Shown one piece after another: positions 1 through 4,907 of a stretch of 15,454 nt of DNA. The first letter of the stretch is position 1. Each line of letters opens with the position of its first letter. This DNA is from Chloroflexota bacterium. Its GTDB lineage: Bacteria; Chloroflexota; Anaerolineae; Promineifilales; Promineifilaceae. The stretch is from NCBI GenBank assembly GCA_024223125.1, contig JAAEOP010001223.1:1-15454 (forward strand). Reading direction: 5' to 3'. The translations under genes and the position numbers were made by a program. Under the pieces are notes generated by a model, which did no database searches, had not been told where the DNA came from, and saw only the letters and a program-made list of their open reading frames with translations.

Positions 1-1
1 C

Positions 2-181
2 TGTATCGACCAGATGAGAAATATACGTCCTGACGACAAGTTTTGGCCCGATACCGTGGCACTTGTTGTTGAGCAAGGTGTTTTTGGAAAGAAACGGCCG
101 TTCCCACCAAACGGCCGTCAACATAGTCGTTCCTCATTTAATGCTTGCTTGATTTTGATGGGGCCAAAAAGGGTGGGTTGA
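2..181 (+). CDS. Possible C-terminal end of a gene cut by the window edge (unidentified)
   Basis: The frame beginning at base 2 is open for 59 codons to a TGA at 179-181. Its first half (residues like MRNIRPDDKFWPDTVALVVE) has a plausible protein composition. The second half, from about base 95, runs through two ACGGCCGT motifs and then overlaps the antisense tail of the M42 relic, so it is probably read-through. I do not recognise a family. The opposite strand is also open over much of bases 1-122, so coding direction is uncertain. Confidence 0.25.
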   Translation, partial: CIDQMRNIRPDDKFWPDTVALVVEQGVFGKKRPFPPNGRQHSRSSFNACLILMGPKRVG

Positions 182-581
182 ACGTCCGTATTCCCTCCTC
201 CTTAACCTGCGCCAACAAACGTAACAAAGCCACCACCCCCATCCGGTCATCAAACGTCCAGGCCGCTACCAGCGGGTCGGCCGGATCGCCAAACAACACT
301 GGGCCGCGCCGCTCGCGAGTGGGAACGGCCGTGGAGCCAGGTCGCACGCCGGCGGCCTTGAGCTGTGCCGGCAACAACTGAGCGGCGTACATGATGAGGG
401 GGGATTGGGGGGAACGGCCGTTTAGCCGCACAATCACATTTCCCATCCCATCTTGTTCAGGGACAATATCTAAAGCCGTCAGCTTTTGGCGTACAATAGC
501 GGCTAGATTGGCCTCTCGCCCACTGGGGGCGGCCACCAGCAAGTCAGAAAAAAGTTGTAAAGATGGTTGATTTTCAAACAT
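138..581 (-). pseudogene. Truncated M42-type aminopeptidase remnant
   Basis: The 147-residue product starts with a good N-terminus of an M42/M20-like metallo-aminopeptidase. Residues 10-55 show LLVAAPSGRE, then a D-GMGNVIV motif and the IMYAA strand. In the family this strand runs into the AHMDE metal site, but here MYAA is followed directly by QLLPAQLKAAGVRPG, so roughly a hundred residues including that His/Asp appear deleted (inference from family layout). The FDDRMGVVALLRLL block (about residues 109-122) retains the bridging Asp motif. The protein then ends within 25 residues, before the EE and C-terminal His metal ligands. Family members are around 350 residues. The start has an SD (GGAG, 6 nt before ATG at 581). 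An active enzyme is not expected. It lies 81 bp after the linker-protein gene on the same strand. Confidence 0.7.
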
Positions 582-662
582 GATGTCTCCTTATTGCTTG
601 CGAAAATAGGCGACGGCGTTAGAAAATTTTGATTGAAGCCTTCTTTGACAAAACGGCCGACT

Positions 663-1505
663 CTAATGATTTTGAGCAAAATTGATCTGCACCAGATTTT
701 CATTACAACTGCCATGCGACTGCACCTGGTAGACCTGTGAAACAGGCGTCCCATTGGGCGATTCTAACTGCACATTGTAATCGCGCACGGTAGGCGAATC
801 GAACAAAAATTGCTCCCAACCAGATAGACCATAAGCGGGGGCGCTGCCGGCCGAAACCCGCTCATCCACCCCGCTCCCCCACACATGCACCACATAACTG
901 CCCGCTGCCACCGGATTCCGATCCAAATCTAAAATTTCCCCGGCAATACCCATCCAACGACAGCCAGCGCTGTTGGCGTGATTTTGCAAATAGAAAGGGC
1001 TGTTGTCTGTTTTGGTAAAGATAAATTGGGAGCGAGTGGGGCTGGGCGTGGGCGTGGGACCGGTGGGAGTGGCCGTGGGTGTGTTTGTAGGTGTATTTGT
1101 AGGCGTGGGCGTGGGTGTGTAAGTGGGCAAGGTGGCCTGAATGGATGGCGTCACAGTGGGTTTGGAGGTGGTAAAAGGAATGGGTGTACTGGTCGGTAGA
1201 TCGGGCAGCGGCGTCCAGGTGGGGGCCAACGTGGGGAATTCGGCCGTGGGGGTGGGTGACGGAATTTCTGCGGCCGGAACCAACGTCGGTAAACCAGGCC
1301 CTTCTACCTGAGAAATATCCACATCTTCGGCCGATGGGGCCAGAAATTGAGCCACAGGCTCATATACCGTGTTAGCTCCTGGCCCCAAAGCCACAAAACA
1401 GATAGCTCCCACCATCAATAAAGCAGCTAAAATTAACAGTGCAGCCATAACATTAACCAAACTACTCAGGCAGCCACCGCGTTGTCCGGTTGTTTTTTGT
1501 GTCAT
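663..1505 (-). CDS. Membrane-anchored Thr/Pro-linker protein with C-terminal beta domain
   Basis: The 280-residue protein has three parts. A short basic N-terminus is followed by one hydrophobic segment (about residues 19-41) that acts as an uncleaved anchor or signal. A low-complexity linker (about 74-160) is made of PTPTPTNTPT-like units. The globular C-terminal part (about 165-280) is rich in beta-strand-forming residues and has two cysteines, in NSAGCRW and SHGSCNEN, that could pair. The orientation implies an extracytoplasmic C-terminal domain held away from the membrane. I do not recognise a catalytic motif; such domains are common in Chloroflexota surface proteins. Its ATG overlaps the TGA of the upstream PpiC lipoprotein gene (ATGA), with AGGA just before it, so the two are probably translationally coupled and co-transcribed. 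Function unknown; a surface-binding role is a guess. Confidence 0.85.
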   Translation of the reverse strand: MTQKTTGQRGGCLSSLVNVMAALLILAALLMVGAICFVALGPGANTVYEPVAQFLAPSAEDVDISQVEGPGLPTLVPAAEIPSPTPTAEFPTLAPTWTPLPDLPTSTPIPFTTSKPTVTPSIQATLPTYTPTPTPTNTPTNTPTATPTGPTPTPSPTRSQFIFTKTDNSPFYLQNHANSAGCRWMGIAGEILDLDRNPVAAGSYVVHVWGSGVDERVSAGSAPAYGLSGWEQFLFDSPTVRDYNVQLESPNGTPVSQVYQVQSHGSCNENLVQINFAQNH

Positions 1506-2497
1506 GATCCTGACCCCGTATCAATCTGGCGAACAATGTCTGCGTTCGCCCATAACCCGTCTAACCAGGCGGCAAAAGCGGCCTGTAGGAAGGGTTGGCG
1601 CATTTGAGCGGTCAACGGCCGTGCCCCGTCCCGCTCTACCAACTGCGCCAGATAATATGTTTCTGTACCGTCACTGTTGTGGGCCACAATCACCTCGCTG
1701 ATGTCGTCAGGGTTTTGCAAGGCGAAGATGGGTTCTTCTAACTCTGGCAAAAGCAGGGAGCCACGCATAAACCAACCAATATCCCCGCCATTGCCCAACC
1801 CCAGCGAAAACTGATCGGCCAGAAAAGCAAACTCATCGCCCGCTCTGGCGCGAGTGAGCAGCTCGTCGGCCAACGGCCGTTCATTCACATGAATCAATCG
1901 GGCGTGAACCTGTTCTGCTGTTACCGGTACAGCGGCCGTCACGCGGGCCATCATTTGCTCAGTGACAATACCGGCGGCCACTTCCTGACGAAACGCTTCT
2001 TCGGTATACAAATTGGCTTGCAGCCAGGCGGCGAAATCACCCACTGTCTGCAAATCGGCCATCGCCTCATCTACCAGTTCTGGAGCGACGCTGATGCCAG
2101 CCGCTGCGGCCGCCTGTAAGATTAACTCTTTTTCGATGAGGGCGTCTAACACAATCTGTCGGTAATTTTCATCCGGTTCTGTCCCCAGTTCACTGAACGC
2201 TTGCTCATAGCGAGCTAATTCTTTCTCATAAGCGGCCAAGAAGATAGGTTGGCCGTTTACAGTGGCCGCCAATGGAGGCGTAGGCGTCGGTGTGGGAGGG
2301 ACGGCCGTTGCCGTTGGCGTTATGGTGGGGACGGCCGTTTCTGTTGGCGTGTTGGTAACTGCTTCGCTACTATTGTCTGGTAAGGTGGCGACGGGCACGG
2401 CCGTTGGCGGAACTGGCTCCTGCTTACAACTTGCCAATAAAACAAAACCCAATACAACAGTTCCCCATACAAATCGTTTACACATACATTTTTCCAT
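1502..2497 (-). CDS. PpiC/SurA-type peptidyl-prolyl isomerase lipoprotein
   Basis: The 331-residue protein begins with a lipoprotein signal ending in the lipobox LASC (Cys24), followed by a Thr/Pro-rich tether (about residues 28-75). A SurA-like N-terminal helical domain (about 76-190) starts with the typical VNGQPI motif. A parvulin-type PPIase domain (about 194-295) follows, with ARLIHV, FAFLADQFSLGLGNGGDIGWF and EEPIFAL. In the family such proteins help fold secreted proteins outside the membrane. The annotated ATG at 2497 has no SD. A second in-frame ATG at 2485 is preceded by GGAAAA at suitable spacing and gives a 20-residue signal, so it may be the true start. A near-consensus promoter lies about 28 bp upstream. 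The gene overlaps the next one by 4 bp, forming an operon with it. Confidence 0.9.
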   Translation of the reverse strand: MEKCMCKRFVWGTVVLGFVLLASCKQEPVPPTAVPVATLPDNSSEAVTNTPTETAVPTITPTATAVPPTPTPTPPLAATVNGQPIFLAAYEKELARYEQAFSELGTEPDENYRQIVLDALIEKELILQAAAAAGISVAPELVDEAMADLQTVGDFAAWLQANLYTEEAFRQEVAAGIVTEQMMARVTAAVPVTAEQVHARLIHVNERPLADELLTRARAGDEFAFLADQFSLGLGNGGDIGWFMRGSLLLPELEEPIFALQNPDDISEVIVAHNSDGTETYYLAQLVERDGARPLTAQMRQPFLQAAFAAWLDGLWANADIVRQIDTGSGS

Positions 2498-2525
2498 TTA
2501 ACAAATGTTGTAATATCTCAACAAA

Positions 2526-2553
2526 ATTATACACAGCTGCATTATGTTGACAA
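2526..2553 (-). promoter_or_regulatory. Sigma70-type promoter for the PpiC lipoprotein operon
   Basis: On the minus strand TTGTCA (2553-2548) and TATAAT (2531-2526) are separated by 16 bp, matching 5/6 and 6/6 of the consensus. Transcription would start near 2519, giving a leader of about 20 nt before the ATG at 2497. Prediction only. Confidence 0.6.
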
Positions 2554-2575
2554 GGTAACGTATGCTAGACTAAAT
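2547..2575 (+). promoter_or_regulatory. Possible divergent promoter for the decayed ABC operon
   Basis: TTGACA at 2547-2552 is a perfect -35 on the plus strand. It is followed after 17 bp by CTAAAT (2570-2575), a poor -10. The -35 overlaps the -35 of the minus-strand promoter almost completely, so the two would compete for polymerase. It would have driven the substrate-binding-protein gene whose ATG is at 2631. Confidence 0.35.
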
Positions 2576-2630
2576 CATGCAGCCTATAATCGGTGGACGG
2601 CAGGGCGGTTTTAGGAGCATTGTGACATTG

Positions 2631-2955
2631 ATGACAAACAAAGTAAAAATGGGTGATGATTTTGGGCCTGGTGTTAGCAGCCTGTGGCGGCGGCGCTGAT
2701 GATTTGTTGGGACAGATTGAAAAAGACGGTGTCATTCGCGTGTTCACCGATGCCAACTATGAGCCGCAATCATTCCTCAACCATAAGTGTTAACTTAAGC
2801 GAAGACCTCGCAGGTTTTAACGCAAAACCTCAGAGGGGCGTAGATCATTTTGGAAACCTGCGAGGTCTTAAGTTAACGACAATGATTCCTCAACGAAAAC
2901 GGTGAGTTTGTTGGCTTTGATATTGAGGTTGCCCAAGAGATTGGCAAACGGCTGG
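2631..2955 (+). pseudogene. Broken amino-acid ABC transporter substrate-binding lipoprotein
   Basis: Three lesions are visible. An ATG at 2631 (GGAG upstream) opens MTNKVKM, but one extra G in the GGG at 2651-2653 shifts the frame. The following frame reads the rest of a lipoprotein signal ending LVLAAC (Cys at 2683-2685). It continues into a typical SBP start, DLLGQIEKDGVIRVFTDANY-EPQSFLN. A 103-bp hairpin element then introduces a stop. After the element the same protein resumes as [21 protein letters not shown], the classic first strand-helix of family-3 solute-binding proteins. It is cut at about 2955, roughly 70 residues into a protein normally near 260-280 residues. The sequence then jumps directly into ATPase sequence; no permease is present. 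The family delivers polar amino acids to an ABC importer. This copy cannot. Confidence 0.8.
2782..2884. mobile_element. Small non-coding hairpin element (MITE-like) with 10-bp target duplication
   Basis: This 103-bp insertion is flanked by ATTCCTCAAC at 2772-2781 and again at 2885-2894. The duplication extends to 15 bp if one mismatch is allowed. Its arms are inverted: GTTAACTTAAG at 2789-2799 against CTTAAGTTAAC at 2867-2877, and AGACCTCGCAGGTTT at 2803-2817 against AAACCTGCGAGGTCT at 2854-2868. The ends also match as CAT/ATG. No ORF lies inside. Removing the element plus one target copy (113 bp) rejoins the interrupted solute-binding protein exactly in frame, which is strong evidence for insertion. 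The mobilising transposase is not in the window. Confidence 0.75.
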
Positions 2956-2956
2956 T

Positions 2957-3236
2957 TTGCGCTGCATTAATTTTTTGGAAACTCCTGATTCCGGGATCGT
3001 TGAGGTGGACGATGTGGCGGTGGAAGTACAGGGAGGCGGAAGCGGTAGAGATTGGGATATACAGTATCGAAAAGGTGAGTCTGGCCGACAAGCAGGGTCA
3101 ATATCCTTCCCGGCTGTCGGGAGGGCAGCAGCAGCGGGTAGCCATTGCCCGCGCCCTGGCAATGGAGCCGCGGATCATGTTGTTTGATGAGCCAACGTCC
3201 CTGAGTGCGTTTGCCCGCCTTGAGCGTAAGGAGTGA
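2957..3236 (+). pseudogene. Fragmented amino-acid ABC transporter ATPase (GlnQ-like)
   Basis: Two ATPase pieces lie in different frames. The first, from 2957, reads [20 protein letters not shown], the segment just after the Walker A site of polar-amino-acid importer ATPases; Walker A itself is missing. After about 3035 the match is lost. From about 3063 another frame gives [20 protein letters not shown] and onward through [20 protein letters not shown], i.e. the signature motif and Walker B. The usual ALDPE extension, D-loop and H-loop are replaced by a short unrelated tail ending at a TGA (3234-3236). The Q-loop region is deleted as well. It abuts the solute-binding-protein fragment at about 2956 with no permease between them, so one deletion removed everything from the middle of gene 1 to the start of the last gene. 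Confidence 0.8.
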
Positions 3237-3286
3237 AGGTACGCAAGCAGTAGTTGGCTGTGGACTGTTTACTTACTTCGTACCTT
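3236..3286. repeat. 51-bp interrupted inverted repeat between convergent genes
   Basis: AAGGTACGCAAG at 3236-3247 pairs with CTTCGTACCTT at 3276-3286, leaving one unpaired base and a loop of about 28 nt. It lies between the 3' end of the ATPase relic and the 3' end of the convergent methyltransferase gene. No T-run follows on either strand, so a simple intrinsic terminator is not supported; a small repeat element or processing hairpin is equally possible. Confidence 0.4.
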
Positions 3287-3293
3287 TGCCAAA

Positions 3294-4187
3294 TTAACCT
3301 TCACGACGACGGCGTCTGCGACGGCGGCCAGTTTCCCCTTCTGCACTTGGCTTGCGGTGGGATTGAATCCAGGCCATGCAATTTTCGTCGCGCCCCATGA
3401 GGACATCAGCGGCCATGACGGCTTGTTTCACCTCTGCTATAAGTGGATTGGTGATGGCGGAAGTCAACCCCGCGCCAATTGCCATCGCCAGAAAGGTGGC
3501 GTTGATCCCCTCCCGTGCTGGCAGGCCAAAGGAGATATTACTGCCGCCGCCAGTGGTATTAACGCCCAACTCTTGGCGGATGCGGCGTAAAATAGCCATC
3601 ACTTGCCGGCCAGATTTGGCAATGGCGCCGATAGGCATAATCAGGGGATCAATGATCACATCTTCTTTGGGGATGCCGTAATCCAGCGCTCGCTCCACAA
3701 TCTTTTTGGCGACGGCAAAACGCACATCCGGGTCTTCTGAGATGCCGGTCTCGTCGTTGGAAATGCCGATTACGGCCGCGCCATATTTCTTCACCAATGG
3801 CAGCACCGCTTCCAGCCGCTCCTCTTCGCCGGTGACGGAGTTGACCAACGCTTTGCCTTCAACCACGGTCAAACCGCTCTCCAAAGCGGCTACGACGGAG
3901 GAATCAATAGCAATCGGCGCCTCGGTGACGGATTGCACCAGTTGAATCGCCTGCGCCATGATGGCCGGTTCATCGGCCATGGGGATACCAGCATTGACAT
4001 CCAAAATGTGTGCTCCGGCAGCGACCTGGGCGATGGCATCGGCTTTGACGCGGCTAAAGTCACCCGCCGCCATTTCCCGCGCCAACGCTTTGCGGCCGGT
4101 AGGGTTGATGCGTTCGCCGATTATGGTAAACGGCCGTTCCCAGCCAATGATCACCGTTTTCGTTTTTGAGCTAATAATCGTATCCAT
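3294..4187 (-). CDS. Methyltetrahydrofolate:corrinoid methyltransferase (pterin-binding TIM barrel)
   Basis: The 297-residue cytoplasmic enzyme has the pterin-binding fold shared by AcsE, the MetH folate domain and dihydropteroate synthase. It would transfer a methyl group between methyltetrahydrofolate and a cobalamin carried by a corrinoid protein. Visible family motifs are IIGERINPTGR (about residues 22-32), HILDVNAG (Asp63), IAIDSS (Asp95), VNSVTGEEER (Asn116), VIIDPLIMPIG (Asp180) and GGGSNISFGLP (Asn217, the Asn expected near pterin N5). The length is normal and the frame intact. An AGG precedes the ATG by about 7 nt. The C-terminus ends in eight consecutive arginines then EG. The upstream gene, 25 bp away on the same strand, is its natural partner, a corrinoid protein, but it is broken. 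If this enzyme still works it needs another corrinoid protein. The direction (acetyl-CoA pathway or methyl-donor metabolism) cannot be told from here. Confidence 0.88.
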   Translation of the reverse strand: MDTIISSKTKTVIIGWERPFTIIGERINPTGRKALAREMAAGDFSRVKADAIAQVAAGAHILDVNAGIPMADEPAIMAQAIQLVQSVTEAPIAIDSSVVAALESGLTVVEGKALVNSVTGEEERLEAVLPLVKKYGAAVIGISNDETGISEDPDVRFAVAKKIVERALDYGIPKEDVIIDPLIMPIGAIAKSGRQVMAILRRIRQELGVNTTGGGSNISFGLPAREGINATFLAMAIGAGLTSAITNPLIAEVKQAVMAADVLMGRDENCMAWIQSHRKPSAEGETGRRRRRRRREG

Positions 4188-4212
4188 TCAATACCTCATC
4201 TAAGAAAATCAT

Positions 4213-4585
4213 TTAAGCGGCCCTCGCCTTAATTGCCATCAATTTTTTAGCCATATCTGAAGCCAGCGCCGCACTTGCAATAGGCGTCTGCTTCAATTTG
4301 CTCGGCAAATGTTTCATTTATATGCGCGGCAGATCGACCGATGCCCAAATCTATCATCTCAAAACCAGCTCCTTCCATCATCATTATAACGAGATTCTTG
4401 CCGATGTCGCGAATATCTCCTTTAACGGCGCTAATAACGGCCGTTCCGGCCGATTGGACGGTTGCGGAACCCACAAGATGGGGGCGCAAAATATCCAATC
4501 CCGCCTGCATCGCCCGCGCCGCTACCAGTCTTGATTTTAGAGCCAGAGGCTGATTGGCGGTTCGGCAAAGCTGGACGTGTCTCAA
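4213..4585 (-). pseudogene. Broken corrinoid (cobalamin-binding) methyl-carrier protein
   Basis: Homology to MtbC/MetH-like corrinoid proteins begins at about 4528 with AARAMQAGLDILRPHL and continues into VKGDIRDIGKNLVIMMMEGA and GFEMIDLG. The family motif here is GDxHDIGKN. The His that ligates cobalt is Arg (codon CGC at 4411-4409), a one-base change from CAC. After DLG the sequence jumps to INETFAEQIEADAY, the last part of the Rossmann domain, so about 45 residues (including the usual SALLTTTM stretch) are missing. The frame then shifts and the true end, ASDMAKKLMAIKARAA, is read in another frame to a TAA at 4213-4215. The N-terminal helical cap before AARAMQAG is gone. It lies directly upstream of the methyltransferase on the same strand, as in functional corrinoid operons. 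Four independent defects make loss of function nearly certain. Confidence 0.85.
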
Positions 4586-4907
4586 CCACCACGTCGCGCA
4601 TGAGAAGTAATTGCCAATTGGCTAAAGCGAAAAACCAGTACCAGTTTTGGTTATTGGTTAAACGTGTTGATTGATTGGCGCACAATCCAAGGTGTTGTTT
4701 GAGAAAACGGAACATAACCGCGCCCCAATTAGTCATCGGTACACGGCCGCAAACAAACAAAACCTTAACCACGGCCGTCCCCCAAACCCAACCACACCCC
4801 CATCAACCCAGGACAGTTGTGCGCGTAACATACAGCGTTGCTGAATAACGAGTGATCACCTCCTTCATTCGTTGTACTTTCTTCAGCCGGGTACAATTAA
4901 ACCCGCT
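4586..4907. other. Gene-free stretch before the DUF2723 gene
   Basis: About 320 bp carry no recognisable gene. A minus-strand open frame overlaps the corrinoid relic here, but it has no family resemblance and looks like noise. The stretch contains one ACGGCCGT motif (4771-4778). The 12-mer GATCACCTCCTT (4854-4865) is identical to the 3' end of bacterial 16S rRNA, so the minus strand reads a perfect long Shine-Dalgarno sequence. The nearest minus-strand ATG is about 27 nt away and opens only a short frame. The right end holds the probable promoter of the next gene. I see no cobalamin riboswitch core. Confidence 0.5.
4892..4897 (+). promoter_or_regulatory. -10 hexamer directly before the DUF2723 gene (possible leaderless start)
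   Basis: TACAAT lies 10 nt before the ATG at 4908. A start site 7-8 nt downstream of the hexamer would fall within a few bases of the ATG. No Shine-Dalgarno sequence is present, consistent with a leaderless or nearly leaderless mRNA. The -35 region is weak, with TTGTAC at only 14 bp spacing. Confidence 0.4.

Noticed and set aside
1..122. Minus-strand open frame continuing leftwards from the M42 relic
   Set aside because: It shows none of the missing M42 C-terminal motifs and is in competition with a more protein-like plus-strand frame.
1021..1140. Tandem GTGGGCGTGGGTGTG-like repeats that might be a satellite or CRISPR-like array
   Set aside because: The units are irregular and simply encode the Thr/Pro linker; there are no constant repeats with unique spacers.
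978..1199. Plus-strand ORF over the linker-protein gene
   Set aside because: It is the antisense of TPTPT codons and gives a Gly/Arg-rich low-complexity product; the minus-strand gene has a signal anchor and coupling to its neighbour.
4431..4772. Minus-strand 113-codon ORF overlapping the corrinoid relic
   Set aside because: It has no family resemblance and is out of frame with the clear corrinoid homology over the shared region.
4854..4865. Fragment of a 16S rRNA gene
   Set aside because: Only 12 bases match the rRNA 3' end and the flanks do not resemble rRNA.
4586..4871. Possible cobalamin riboswitch upstream of the corrinoid/methyltransferase genes
   Set aside because: I could not find a B12-box-like conserved core or a convincing multi-stem fold by eye.
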